The notes beneath the pieces are model-generated. The model did not search any database, was not told where the DNA came from, and saw nothing but the letters and a program-made list of their open reading frames with translations. A stretch of 64,000 nucleotides of DNA from Collybiopsis luxurians FD-317 M1 (lineage: Eukaryota > Basidiomycota > Agaricomycetes > Agaricales > Omphalotaceae), in assembly GCA_000827265.1 (NCBI GenBank), contig KN834876.1, positions 46,838 through 110,837 on the forward strand, written 5' to 3'. The position numbers and the translations under genes are program-made. Positions 23,781-36,129 of the stretch are shown here, one piece after another (the first letter of the stretch is position 1; each line of letters begins with the position of its first letter).

Positions 23781-24110
23781 ATCCTACACTCTTATAGTTA
23801 TGTCCCAAGCACTTGATACAATCTTAGTACCATCAGAGGAGAATGCTACTGCACACAACCAATTATCATGACCCCATAGAGGATCCCCAATCTGAGTACT
23901 AGTAATGGCATCCCAAATTCTGACTGTTGTGTCTCCACCTGATACAATCTTGTTGCCATCAGGGGAGAATGCCACTGACCATACACTGCTATCATGACCA
24001 GCCAGAGGATTACCAATCTGAGTACCACAAGTAGCATCCCAGATTCTCACTGTATTATCCCCAGATCCTGACATAATCTTAGTACCATCAGGGGAAAATG
24101 CCACTGAATA

Positions 24111-25092
24111 TCAGGAAAACTACCCTTGGCCCAGGTTAGCCAAGGTACCCTGAAGGTCTCTAGGATTCTGGCCTTAGCCTAGGCACCCCTGAAAGCTTTG
24201 GGTAGCCTGGGTAGCCTAGGCTATGGCCAAATTCCTAAAGACCTTTAAGCTCCCTGAGAGATTTCTGAAGTATCTCTGAAGTGTCTTTGAGGGCTCTCTA
24301 GGATTTTGGTTTTAGCCTAGGCACCTCTGAGAGTTTTGGGTAGCCTGGGTAGCCTGGGCAGCCTAGGCTATGGCCAATCCTAGGGACCTTCATGCTCTCT
24401 GAGAGATTTCTGAAGTATCTCTGAAGTGTCTTTGAGGGCTCTCTGGGGGTCCCTGGAGCAGAAGTATCATAAATCATACAAATAATACAAAATTATATTA
24501 CAAACACATAGTGAAGTATTAATCTTGTGTAAATACACAAAAGGAACATTTATATAGCTGGAAATATTCACAAAATTTCGCTGTTAAAACAAATCACATG
24601 ATGTGCTCAGTGTGAACTGTCTACAATCAAAAAAATTTTCCCATGGTTAGAATATGTTTACTATCATTATAAACCATTGTACATATACTATATACATATG
24701 TTCAGGGTCTGTACTATACTGATATATTGTGCTCAAGTATGTTAGCTCAATACAAAATATAATAAACTGTGCTATAAAGTGTAGGTATGGAATAGTAGGT
24801 GAGAAACTATCATTACATACAATATAGTGCAATACTATAGCTTAAAGGGTTAATACAGAGCTGGTAGATGGAGTGTAAGATAGAGTGGTAGAAGAATAGA
24901 GTAAGATATAATATTATTTGTTATTTATCCTTTGAAGCCTCAGGCACTCCTATAGAAACCTCAGGCATCTTCAGGATCCTCAGGAATTGGGGGGTGTCTC
25001 CTGACCACTCCAGCTGACCTGGGTGGCCTAGGCTTACCTGGACTCTCTGAGACTAGCCACTACTAGCCTGGGCATATGGAACTTTTTCCTGA
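24111..25092. mobile_element. non-autonomous TIR element inside the WD40 pseudogene
   Basis: The left end TCAGGAAAACTACCC..GCCCAGGTTAG and the right end, reverse complemented, TCAGGAAAAAGTTCC..GCCCAGGCTAG form imperfect inverted termini. The flanks are WD40 coding DNA on both sides. The target duplication is not clear. There is no transposase. The element holds an internal tandem duplication (24,171-24,301 and 24,302-24,446) rich in CCTAGG/AGCCTGGGTAGCC motifs. Confidence 0.6.
24171..24446. repeat. two direct repeats of about 135-145 bases
   Basis: Both copies contain TTTTGGGTAGCCTGGGTAGCC (one mismatch) and the shared tail GAAGTATCTCTGAAGTGTCT. They differ by small indels (the second has an extra GGGCAGCC). 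Confidence 0.75.
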
Positions 25093-26079
25093 TTTGAAAG
25101 CACACGCTCCTCATGACCCCAGAAAGAATAACCAACTCTAGCCCCAGTTGCAGTATCCCAGACTCTGATTGTAGTATCATCAGACCCTGACACAACCTGT
25201 GTACCATCAGGGGAACATGACACTGACCACACAGGCCCATAGTGGCCAAAAAGGGGATCTCCAATTGGCATCCCAGATTCTAACTCTTGTGTCACCAGGC
25301 CCAGACACAATTTTGGCATCAGGAGAAAACATCACTGAATCTACTGAATCATGATGCCCTTGTAGAGTATTACCCATTTGAGTGCCAGTAGTAGCATCCC
25401 AGATCCTTACTGTCTTGTCCCAGGCACCTGATACAATCCTAGTGCTGTCAGGGGAAGATGCTACCGATAGTACATCATTATAATGGTCATGTATAGAATC
25501 ACCAATCTGATTACCAGTAGTAGGATCCAAAATTCTTATTGTTTGGTCCTGAGACCCAGACACAATCCTTGTACCATCTGGGGAAATGCCACTGACCACA
25601 CACATTCATCATGGCCATGCAAAATATTATTAACCCCAACACCAATAGTAGCATCCCATATTTTTAATGTTGAATCCTCTGACCCAGAAACCACCCTGGT
25701 ACCATTGGGGGAAAAGGCTACTGATGTTATATACCTTGTATGACCCAGGAGAGAATCACCAATCTGAGCACCAGTATTTGCATCCAAAATCCTTACTGTG
25801 TTGTCAACAGATCCAGACACAATCCTGGTTCCATCAGCAGAAAAGGTAGCAGTTGGCAGATATCACATTATTTTCATGACCAGACAGAGGATCCCCAATC
25901 TGAGTGCCAGTAGTGATATCCCAGATCCTAACCATTGAATCCCCAGACCCTGACACAATCCTGGTTCCATCAGGAGAAAATGCCACCAAATACACATAAT
26001 ATCCAGAAATAGTTTTACTAATCTGAGTACCAATGGTGGCATCCCAGATCCTTATTGTTTTATCCATAGACCTGGTATG

Positions 26080-26560
26080 TTGTTAATCTTTTTGCTGCAC
26101 ATCTCCTTGAGCACAAATTATCAGGGCAGAAATGTGTACCAAGGCAGAGCGATGTGGAATCAAAATTATACCTGCACTCGAGGTACACTTTGAAAAAGTG
26201 GCTTGAGACAATGTGCCATATTGCATTATGCTACAGGAACAGGTTAAACAAGCCCAGGAAGAGAAGGTGAAGGTCATCAAGGATCAGCTCCAATGAGCTC
26301 ATTTGATAGGCCAATTTGAAGAAGAAATTGAGTGAGCCCTCCTGGCCTTACTTCATTTGAGTTTTTCAATAGCTTCACGCTCCGAATCTGCAGAGAACAA
26401 TTGTATTCCAAGGCATTGCAATGTGGTGAATACATCACCTCCAAAAAGGCTGAAGATTTCAAAAGGGAAGCCAAATATTGAGTCCCACAGCTTCACCACC
26501 AGAAGGAGGAATCTGAGTGCAAATGCAAAAGGCAGCAACTCAGGTGTGACTTGAAAGCAT
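26080..26560 (+). pseudogene. degenerate ORF, unrecognised
   Basis: Frames on the + strand read MCTKAERCGIKII..., EQVKQAQEEKVKVIKDQLQ and, after stops, PPKRLKISKGKPNIESHSFT. Together they look like a decayed transposon or nuclear protein with a basic stretch and a coiled coil. In-frame stops interrupt it. No family assigned. Confidence 0.3.
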
Positions 26561-26981
26561 GACTTGCTGAGGTAGGTCCTTCTGTGGCTGATTCTTGGTA
26601 TCTAGGCTCATACACTCTTCATAGATGTCCTCATCAGAATCAGATGAAGATTAGGGAATAACAACTTGAAAGTATGACTGCTAAGGTATATCCTTCTCCA
26701 GTAGATGTTTGGTATTGAACTCACTGGTTTTTTCTAAGAACTTATGGGGCAGACATGCTGAGTTCCAGTTATTGCAAGATGCAGTATTGTTTTCTGATGT
26801 CATGCATTTACACCCTTGTACCCTTCAGAAATTGATTTAAACATTCAATTTCACAAATAAAATTACACTATGTTCGAGCTCAAAAGTATGATAGCTTAGA
26901 TTACACCCTTGGGATCTTCAATTTTATGCACTATGTTTAGCTTGAGAGAGTGACAATTTTAATGTACTCACATGTTAATAC

Positions 26982-27076
26982 AGTGTGATTGTCTAGTGGC
27001 TAAGACATCTACTAGAAATCTGTGGTTTACATATTTGATTCTGTAGGAGAGGAGGGTTTGAATCCCTCTCATGCCA
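26982..27076 (+). repeat. tRNA-Ser-like sequence (pseudogene or SINE head)
   Basis: The string TCTAGTGGCTAAGACATCTA resembles a D-arm, ACTAGAAATC a Ser-AGA anticodon region, and GAGGGTTTGAATCCCTC a sound T arm, followed by TCATGCC A. The acceptor strand (AGTGTGA) pairs poorly with it and the anticodon stem does not close, so it is unlikely to be a working tRNA. A run of 22 T follows at about 27,093, the kind of tail (read on this strand as a terminator) often found with tRNA-derived repeats. Confidence 0.4.
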
Positions 27077-29800
27077 GTGTGTTGTTGGTTAATTTTTTTT
27101 TTTTTTTTTTTGGAGGGGGGAAACCATTTTGAAATCTCAAGCACATATAAAATTCCTTAAGATATCAGAAAGATTTTTAAAGAAAAAATTGTTCAAGCTC
27201 TACAAATGAAACTACTACACTACACTCAAGCTTAACTGGTTGATAAGGGCCTCCACAGCTGCAATTTCAGCTGCAATAATCACACAATCTTCTTCCACCT
27301 GTTGCACTCTCTGTTGCGTCACCACATCTGCAAGAATATTGCCCTCTGGGACTTCCTTGAAGCCAAGTCAGCCATAAGTGTGAAGAGACCGAATACAGAG
27401 TTGCTTGTACATCATTGCCTGATGACGAGCAAATGCATAGTGTCCAAAGGACCAAGGGGACATGGATGAGGAGAATAGTTTGTCTCTATTGGCCAGGATG
27501 CTCCAAGTCTCACTCATCCACTGGAGGGCTCAGAGATAGTTTAAAAAGTCACTCTGTATCTTCTCTTTTACCTCTTGCCATCATTCCATCTCTGCTTTTA
27601 CCTGATAGTACATTATTCAATCACCTGGAAGCACATTGCAGTTACAGTACAACTCAGAGAAATTTGAGGACTAACTTTCATCTTCAAATCCTGAGATATT
27701 GTCCATCTGCACTCCAAGTAGAGTGAACATTGCTTGAGGCTTCCAAATCCAGTTGTCTTCCTTGCTTGCCTTTATTTTTGCATGATCCAGCTTCACCTTC
27801 AAGTTAATTGATCCTGAAAAGAAAAAAGAAATGACATTTTTGACACTATTTAAAAGGATAAAATGGCATCCACGAGGTTGTTAATGCACTTGTTGTGTCC
27901 TAGAGAGTGTGTTGAATCAAATTTTCCATGGCCAACAAGTTCTGAGCTTTAATTTCACACTGTCTTGCCCATTTCTCAATGATGATAGAGACCATTTCTG
28001 GGTATTTGGATCTGACCCAGTCCCGAATTAATTTGAGTTTGTCAAGACTGGTGATGTGGAGTGTGCATTCTTTTTGAGGATCTGGAAGAGCCATAATGGA
28101 TGTGAAAGAAAAAGCTCACTTGAGAAGACGGTGGGAGTCACAGTGTCGAGGATATACCTTCAGCCATTCACCCAAAAAGGAAAAATACCTCAAGTCATTG
28201 AAACACACCTCATACCTGACCAATTCAAAACTCCAGTACAATCTATATAAATCACCTATGATAGAAAATAAATTAGTCCACTAGAGAAAACAAGCTTATG
28301 ATTTGTCTCACTGAATGCTACAAATGGCAAGGAAGAGCAGAGACATATCCAAGAATACTATAATAATTTTGAGTGTATAACTCAGTGAGTATTCTTTCCC
28401 AAGCTGCTTTTGCCCCACCTGTGAATCTGCCAAAGTCATTGTCAATACCTCAATGCCTGGCAATAGGTTTCTTGCCCAGCTATGAGTCCATCCATTGTCC
28501 GCCACAATGGTTGAGATTTGAGGATGCTTTGACTATAAGTCATAGACACTGCTAGAACCACAATGAGTGGTCCACAAAGTCAGTTGATTTATATGAAGTA
28601 TATGAAGGAAGAGGTAGCAGTGGAAGATGAAGAGACAATGTCATCATTTGCCAATAGTGTGACTCGCAGGTCTGGGCACTTATCTTCTTTATACATTTCT
28701 GGAGGCACCTATCTTCTTTATTCCCTCCTTGCATCATGTCAAGTTTGCCTTGTGTGAGTGGTATAATTGGAATGGACCATCAAATTGCTTTAGGGCAGTT
28801 TTAACTCTTGACTGAGGTTGAGAAAGGCATGACCTGAATGCTTAGGGAGAATAGGTGAGTTTTGACTACAGAATTCAAGAGGAAGTTTTTGCTAAATGTT
28901 TTCCTTTTGGACTCTAGAGATAGCATACTGTGCTTGCAGTATGTTACATGGTGTTATTTCTCACCAACTGCAACTTCTGATGTATGTGCAGATTGCACAC
29001 CTGAGGTATCCTGATTATGCATACTTTCTGTTGGGCCAGGATTTGAAATTTCAAAGGTATTCAACTCCCTTTATGAAAATTTTCTGTTTTTAATGGTCAT
29101 CCAGTCTCAGTCATCCACCAGTTTCTTTGGTCAATGATAATCACACATATCAATGCCCTGCTATACCTGGATCTTCATGGTGCCAATGAAATTGAACATT
29201 GTCTTCACCATATAGAACCCAGTGAGGAAGAGGAACTTCATCAACTCCTAGTGCTGCATCAGAGGATGTGTGCATACCAGAGTGCACAAATTACAGCTGC
29301 AGTGAGTTAAATCAGGTAGAGTTGAAGTCTTGAAGGCAATAGAGCACTTTACATTAACTTCGGCCACACTAGACTTCACTTGCAGGGACAGGTAACTGCC
29401 TGCAACCTCCCACTAACCAACAAGAAGAAGAAATTAATTGGAGAACTCACTCAGCGATATGCTCCTCTTAACCTCCCAAAGGAGGGCATTACGTATCATA
29501 ACATGCTGAGGACTTATGTGGAAAAGACCAAAGACTCCAGTTTATAAAGCCTGGTTCTATAATAAGTGAGTTCTGTGTTCTTTTGCATGAACAGTGTCAC
29601 TAATCGACGGGAGTCTATGGATACAGTGGCTATCTACTATCTGTAGCTATGTTAGATGCTATAGAATAGAGAATATGTTTTGGTCTGTCTTGAGCTGTGA
29701 TTGAATAATGCCGGCCCCCTACTTGTCCCTGTACAGCGCATTTTTTGCTATCTTTGTGGCCCTCAGTGCTATTATGCAGGTGTTCAAGGGTTGTGAATTC
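27077..29800. other. transposon-like debris without an intact gene
   Basis: Several short ORFs look like fragments of repeated-element proteins, for example a helical minus-strand stretch read near 27,240-27,330 (QVEEDCVIIAAEIAAVEALI), a minus-strand ORF at 27,900-28,094, and a + stretch near 29,390-29,540 (PLTNKKKKLIGELTQRYAPL). None has a recognised catalytic motif, and stops are frequent. Confidence 0.4.
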
Positions 29801-29819
29801 AGGGTGGATGGGCGGAGGG

Positions 29820-30067
29820 TTTGGAATGGTCGGCTCCTGGTGCACATGTCACAAATGAAGGGGGTTTGGTGGTCGGCTCCCAGTGCACATGTCGCAAATG
29901 AAGGGGTGGTTTGGTGGTCGGCTCCCAGTGCGCATGTTGTAAATGAAGGGATTTGGTGGTCAGCTCCCAGTACACTTGTCGCAAATGAAGGGGTAGTTTG
30001 GTGGTCGGCTCCCAGTGCGCATGTCGCAAATGAAGGGATTGGTAATTGGCTCCCAGTGCATATGTCT
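29820..30067 (+). repeat. minisatellite, about 43-46 bp unit, about 6 copies
   Basis: The unit TGGTCGGCTCCCAGTGC..ATGTCGCAAATGAAGGG repeats about six times with substitutions and small indels. It stays open on the + strand as WWSAPSAHVANEGV-type repeats because most units differ by multiples of three. No start or domain makes it a credible gene. Confidence 0.8.
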
Positions 30068-30149
30068 CCATTTCAATTAGAAGTCAATGACCATGGACTC
30101 GGGGTGGATGGGCAAAGGGGTTTGGTGTGGTCAGCTCCTGGTGCTATCA

Positions 30150-31787
30150 TTTAGGAGGAGGATGGGCTATTTCACTTTTTTTTTTGACTGCACAAGCATT
30201 GGCATCTGGCTATCCATCATGTTCCCCACCCCCTGCTCCATCTCAACCCACTAAACCTAATGCACAGCGGCTCAGCCTGACTCTCCTGCACTAAATTGCC
30301 AGTGCCCAGACTCTGATGACACCGACTTTCCTATCTCTAGAGGTACTCAGTTACGTGCACTCTTCTATCCTTTCCTTGACTGGTATAAACACTGAGGCAG
30401 TGTGAACAGGTTGATTCTAAGTGGACTGCTGGTGTAACTGTTGCTTTATTTAATTTGAGTCTTGTTACTTTTATGAATGCCGCTGCTTGCCTCTATGTAA
30501 ATATCATAAGAGTATTGTTATCAGAGTTGTAATTGAATTAACTAGTAAAATGGTCAAAGCCTGCCGAAGATAGTTAAACTCTATGGATATCTACCTGATG
30601 AAGGCCTCATAGAGTGTACTTGAACTACCTTGATAATTACACTCTGTTTAACAGAATTAAACTGTCTGTATCTGCTTAATGAGGACTAATCAAAGGGTGT
30701 ACTTGAACCGAGTAATGGTTTCATGGTTTAACCCTGTTTTAACTGTTGAGATTTTCGAGAGGGTAAGATAAGCAAGAATAAATCAATGTTTGGTCCTTGT
30801 GGCTAGTACAAGTACGTACAGTGTGATAGCGAAGGCAAATGGTTAAGGGAAAAGGAGCGTAGCAAAGGAAAAGTGCTTATATAGTAAAACCTAAAACCAT
30901 GTGAGGTCCATGTGAGCTTCTAGCGCTCGGACCAGCACTAATAAATCGCTGACATTAACATGGTTTAAACCATGAATGAGGGCTAATTAAAAATGGTTTA
31001 ACCCTGTTTAACAAGAGTTAAACCATGAATGAGGGGTAATTGAAGGGCCAGTGACCTGATAAGGTATGTTAAACCAACATTAAAAGAACTGACTCTAGAT
31101 GGTTTAACCCTGTATCTGGTGCCTTATCAAGGTGAACCATGCTGAACAGGAGGTTAATCCTGTTTTGACCTTGTTTAACCAGGTTAATCCTTGGTTTATC
31201 ACAAAAGAGGGTGCACTAAGTCCTTTGTCCCATTGATATGTTAATCCTTTTTTCATAGCAATGACATTTTCTGGCAGGGTTGGTTTAACATATCTTACCA
31301 GGTTACTGGCCATTTCATCGCGGCATCTGACAGCATAGAAAGGCTTTCCGTGATAATGTTGAAAAAAAACTGCTGCTCCTGCAAATAAGGTGCGCACTTG
31401 GGATGGTGACATCTACCGGCAATTAAGGGTTCACCGTTACAGATGGGGGGCTTTTTGTCGCGAATGGAAGGGGAGAAATTTATCTTCCTCTTGCATGCCG
31501 ATTTTTTCAATCCCGAAGGCACCGCAGGGAGGGAACCTCATTCACTTCAGTTGCATTTCTTGATTGTCTAAACTGACCGTATCACCTACGACAACATCAG
31601 AACAATGTTTACATTCCAGGATTTATCCGAGGCGGAAAAGAGCACTCAGACAATGACAGGTATTTTTGATCTACTGAGTACATGGTAAATCAAGTAACAC
31701 ATAAATACGGGGTTTAATAAATAACCTAGAATCTTGGCAATGTTAATTCATAAGAATAAGGCTACCCCGATAGGAAGTTTGTTAAGT
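30150..31787. other. gene-less; degenerate GGTTTAACCCTG motifs
   Basis: From about 30,590 to 31,200 the motif GGTTTAACCCTGTTTAAC and its complement GTTAAACCATGAATGAGGG recur at irregular spacing. The minus-strand ORF 31,104-31,412 runs across them and has no domain. Probably an old repeat. Confidence 0.4.
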
Positions 31788-33233
31788 TTATCCCAAGCAA
31801 ACTTCAATCTTGGCTTTGCCCAACAGTGATCCTTCACCTCCAAATTCCATTGGGGCTATACTATTCTCTGTGAACTGAGCGATTGTCCCTGCAGAAGTAT
31901 ACCGAATTGCATTTGAAGCAAACTGCATTCTGCTGACAGATAAGACTTCAATGTCATCGTCATCAGATGAGTTCCAAATCGACTCTCGTAGTATAACAAG
32001 CATAAGAGTGGGATATATTGCCTAGATTGTTATATGAGATGACAGGCTTGTATGCTAGGAATTAAAATGAAGTTACCACAAGTTGCACAGTTGAATAGCC
32101 TGATATACAGCTGATCATGCGCGCCACAGTTTCATTCTCTCCAACAACATAGGAAGTGATAATGAGGTCTGCGATCTGTTCACATACATGATCTTTGTGT
32201 ACCAATTAAACAGGTTCTATTTACTCACCAACATCACCACATAAAGTGTACCAGATTCAATTAGAAGTACAAAAATACTGAACACTTTACTTTTCTGCTT
32301 GTTTTGGAATGACTGCTTGAAAGCATCCCGGATCAACCTTAAATTTAACATAGGTAATTATAAACCATCTCTTCTAAAAATTAATTCTTGCCTTGCTTAC
32401 CAAGCTTTCCACATGGTCAGGAGCATGACTGAAACATTTGTGACGATGGATAGTGTTGGAGCTAATGATTGGGTGACTTTGCATACTTGAGAGTAGTTGG
32501 TACTTGATACACCGGAGCTACAAAATGTTGCCTCAACGATCATATTTACTTGAAAACACCTCATCAATACTGGTCTTGGATACTCATGAATTTTAACAGG
32601 GCCTACCAATCATCAGTCCCCACCAGCATAGTGGTATTAATACCATTAGCCGTCTGTTGAACCATATTGCTGACAATCGCCAAATGACCAGAATGTCTCC
32701 GACAATCATCTGCAAAAACTCAGGTTACCTTTCCAAGTATAACACATGGTACTTACTTGAATCTCAAAGAGCACACTTGTTACTTTTGTCTCTCGGGCAA
32801 TCAGAGCATAAAAAATATTAAATTGTCCAGTGGTGGACAGATCTTTCGGCTTGAGAAGTAGATCCACCAGGCCCATGAGTTGGGCAACCTCTAGAGCCCA
32901 TAGTGCACTCGTGATAAGAAAAAGCACGTAGAGAATGAAAAGGATGACTATGTTGGCATATTTGTTCAACCCTCTTAGCCTTTTCACCGATGTCAGGTAA
33001 TATCTTGATTGCGAGAGAAGCGAGGCTACATACCAAAGTCCTCGAGTTGCTGTACCAAGTAAGCAAATGTAGATACCTAAGATTTCAAGACAATCGATTA
33101 GGTCACAAACTGCCAAGATTTCAAGTCAGGAGGCAAGGGCTTCACCATATAGGATGGTGGTCACTAGCACAGGAGTAATTCTATACGCAAAAGCGAGACC
33201 AGCTCGATGCATTCCGGGATCATCAAGGGCCAT
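31788..33233 (-). CDS. seven-helix membrane protein, fungal receptor-like
   Basis: Seven exons (33146-33233, 32757-33076, 32607-32709, 32401-32548, 32229-32337, 32077-32175, 31788-32021) join to 366 residues. For exon 4 the acceptor could also be 21 bases upstream (seven more residues, with a 37-base intron); I prefer the 58-base intron. Hydrophobic segments include ITPVLVTTILYGIYICLLG, IVILFILYVLFLITSALWAL, IVGDILVIWRLSAIW, LMVLIPLCWWGLMI, IVTNVSVMLLTMWKAW, FSIFVLLIESGTLYVVMLIA and ISGYSTVQLVAIYPTLMLVI, i.e. about seven helices, with a soluble acidic C-terminal tail (SSDDDDIEVLS). The layout matches the large uncharacterised membrane families of mushrooms. Ligand and function are unknown. 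Confidence 0.75.
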
Positions 33234-33797
33234 GTTGGAATTGGAGGGGAAATAGATTAAAGGTCCGCTGTCTACCTTGCAAGCCTCTTTTATAGGCTAG
33301 CACTGAACCTTCACAACCGCAGGCTGTTCTTGGGATTATTTTGGGCTTAGTATCAGCCAATGATCATGATTATGATTATGTATCAAACATCTCTGCCACC
33401 AATTCCCACGAGGCGCGATTAACGGTATCGAACAGAGTCACCAGCCAGTCATGTGATATGTATTATGCGGATCGTCGCTACAAGTTATTCAGGGCAGTAA
33501 GCCACAAAGAATCTAAAATTTAAGCAGCATGATGTTTCTGACGGGAAAATTTTTCCATTGCCTATATGTAGGAATGATTGCTCATGAGCTCGAAGTGACT
33601 TGGATCAATAGTACCCGACCAAAGTCTTCTAAAACGAGCCTAAGTAAAAATTTACATGAGTTACTTGCAAGTAACCTTCGGCCCTAAAAAAAACACTCAA
33701 GGAGATCATCAAGAATGTTCGTTATCCACTGTTAGGATCCTACGTGAAGTTCATCCAAGTTTTCCATCTTCACGTAGAGACCGGCGAGCTATTAGAT
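33234..33797. other. intergenic
   Basis: Short ORFs only. Probably upstream DNA of the membrane protein gene plus the 3' flank of the aspartic protease gene, which is transcribed toward it. Confidence 0.4.
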
Positions 33798-35598
33798 TTA
33801 CAAATTTCTTCCAGTCGTACGCCTGCGCCTCCTTGAGCTTGTTGTGCTGATTCCACTACTATACACCTCTCTCTGAGTAATCGTCACTTCGTCAGTGTGA
33901 ATGTTGAATGTCGTAACCACGTTGTGCAAGAACGTGTCGCCCCTAGACAGACGATTAAAGAATGGCCCAAAACAGAAATCGGGAATAGAATGGTAACGTA
34001 CAGAATAAAAATGTTTCCATTTTCATTAGGTCCTCCGTCTACGAAAAAAAGAAGCAAGTCCAATGTAAGTAACGAGTCGAGTTTTTCCCATATCCCCTCC
34101 TCTTCTACACGGTCGAGATCAAGTTCGAACACAACACTCACCAGTAGTCCCACTAGCACAAACCTCGTTACCGTCATCATCATTCACACCCAACGGTAAC
34201 ACATTATCCTCCGGATCCACAACAAACGTAGTCCCAGCGATATTCACTGTAAACTCTGGCACAGTCGAGTTGCCACACGAGAAAACGTACAACCCAAAAT
34301 CGTCATCCCACGTCGCAGGAGGATCAAACGCCGCAGCAAAAGCATCCGCTACATCAGTGGGTACGTAGTTGAGGGTTGTTCCGGTATCGAGAATGATATC
34401 TGGGTAAACAGCTCTTAGGTCCACAAATAGGAGTAGTGGTAAAGCAGATACGTACCGTTTGTCGTCCCAAACACTTGAGTATTTCCAGTAAACGACATCG
34501 ACTCCACATCAACAGTATAATAGAAATATGTTACGCGTGTTCCGTTCGAGGGTAAGAACGTACTCGCGTCGTATCCCTGAATTGGCACAGTAACTACGGT
34601 ACTGGTAACAGGAACGGGTGCGATTCCGCCAAAAGCGATATACCCAAGATCTGGATCGTACAGGGAACTGTTTTCAGCTTCGAAAGATCCTCGGTTGAGC
34701 GCCACGGAAAAGTCTGATATCAAGATGAAAAAACATGGCCCATCAGTGGTTGCGTAGAAGAGAACATTGAATGCGCTCACAAGGTTCTGAAACGATCCCA
34801 TTCTGTACAGCCGTATAGAATAACGGATTGTAAGGAATCTGCGTCTTAGGCCACTCATCCGCATCAGGATCCGTACCCTCAAATGCACTTGTCAGATTTG
34901 GCGAAGCCAGTCCCATCAATCCCGTATCTATACCGTCTCCCAACCAAGCTGCGTTGGTTACGAGACCAAGTTCCTGGTGAGGAACAGTCATGCCTCCAAC
35001 AGTGACGGTGTCGAATGCCATATCGCCCGTGAGGAACTCACCGTCGCCGTATGAGATGTTGAAATTTGTATTGGGGATGGGGAAGTAGGTTGGGGAGGCG
35101 GATGTGTCGAAACCGTTGGTACCGAATGCACATTGGGAAGTAGGAACGGGGTTACCAGAGAGGTCAAAGCAGGCGAATCCTTGTTTCGCTACCCAAGTGT
35201 CAGAGCTGGATGTAATTAAGGTGATGAAAAGGGACTGAGAAAAGATATGAGCGATAAGCGCACCTGCCGGTATCAACAATAAGCGTGAAGTCTTGTCCAC
35301 CAATAGTAACGTTCGTCAAATACTCCTCGTCGAAATCCGATCCCGCAACAGGTGAGGTGAAGTTGGAACTCGATGACGAACGCAAAACCTTCATCAGTTC
35401 TTTCTTCGCTTTGGACCTCGGTGCTGTTCCCGAGATGGCAACCGAGAATTGGGCGACAGGGAGCACGGTATTGGAACGCGAAGTGAGCCCTGAATGGACT
35501 CGCCGAACGTTGCCAATGGTTGGACGTCCGTTTACCGCAATACACGCTAGGACAAAACTGAGAAATGCCTTAGGGGGGAAGGCGATGGAGTAGACCAT
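33798..35598 (-). CDS. pepsin-like aspartic protease (family A1), secreted
   Basis: Six exons (35264-35598, 34781-35205, 34456-34713, 34142-34399, 34002-34038, 33798-33942) give 485 residues with all phases consistent. A hydrophobic N-terminus (FPPKAFLSFVLACIAVNG) acts as signal peptide, followed by a propeptide of about 70 residues. The first catalytic motif is VDTGSSDTWV (Asp 109), split by an intron after DTG; the second is LDTGTTLNYVP (Asp 344). ISYGDGEFLTGDMAFDTVTV contains the flap-region pattern, and GDTFLHNVVTTFN is the usual C-terminal block. The tail after TITQRE is basic (RRRRR) and unlike the family norm, so the real stop may lie behind another intron. Extracellular or vacuolar protein degradation is the likely role. 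Confidence 0.9.
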
Positions 35599-35916
35599 AC
35601 TGGCTCTGTCGGACGAGGCCAGCAGTAGTCGTCCGAGTGTAGTATTTATGGGCAGCCTTCATCATCGATCCACGCGTCTGCAAATTAGATCAATATCAGG
35701 TAGGTGTGGACGATGATACGTTGGCACATGCAGGCTGTCAAAGGCACTATCACACATTTACGCCATCAGACGTTGCTCAGAGGCCTGGCTTCGATGAGTA
35801 CAGTCGTCAATAGGACTGTAAAATTGAGGCGATAAGAGTTGTGTGGAGCCCTTGTTGAATTCGCAGAGTACGGATGGGCTTGCAATCTGAACTCCTTCGA
35901 TACGACTGTGAATGCC

Positions 35917-36129
35917 TCAATGTTGGTATCCTCTTCCCGAGCAATCGATCCTATCATCGGTCCTGGGATAAGCGAAATAGAACGCAGCTGAAATCGAGCT
36001 ACTTACCAGCAAAGTGAAGACACTAGCAGCTTTACAAGCCGCAATAAGCCAGTTAAATCTAGACGATGAGAGAAAGCGACGGATATGCTCACAGTATGAG
36101 GCGTCCATTAAGCTCTCAGTACTCAGCAC
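35917..36129 (-). CDS. small ORF with one hydrophobic segment (unit 1 copy)
   Basis: Seventy codons; shared core RRFLSSSRFNWLIAACKAAS followed by VFTLLVSSSISAAFYFAY, which could span a membrane. A possible intron (GTAAGT at 36,006 to CCCAG) exists, but splicing gives an immediate stop, so reading through gives the longer product. Unit 2 has a 113-codon version. Function unknown; the coding status is uncertain. Confidence 0.3.
   Translation of the reverse strand: MLSTESLMDASYCEHIRRFLSSSRFNWLIAACKAASVFTLLVSSSISAAFYFAYPRTDDRIDCSGRGYQH

Larger units (their letters stand above)
23784..26067 (-). pseudogene. WD40-repeat pseudogene (NLR/STAND-type repeat tract)
   Basis: The minus strand encodes about ten WD40 repeats of the highly regular type VAFSPDGTKIMSGSGDNTVR IWDATCGTQIGNPLAGH that forms the C-terminal sensor of basidiomycete NACHT-WD40 proteins. 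The repeats are split over several frames (25,834-26,067; 25,536-25,820; 25,207-25,605; 25,053-25,319; 23,784-24,104), so multiple frameshifts are present. The array is interrupted by a 982-bp TIR element between the repeats ending GHEERVLS and beginning SVAFSPDGTKIM. No NACHT or effector domain is found upstream. The repeats resemble each other strongly, as expected from recent internal amplification. Confidence 0.8.

Noticed and set aside
29390..29540. Possible transposase fragment (KKKKLIGELTQRYAPL)
   Set aside because: Too short and without catalytic residues; I could not tie it to a known superfamily.
30690..31190. Regular repeats suggesting a CRISPR-like array
   Set aside because: GGTTTAACCCTG motifs are irregularly spaced and degenerate, and this is a eukaryotic genome.
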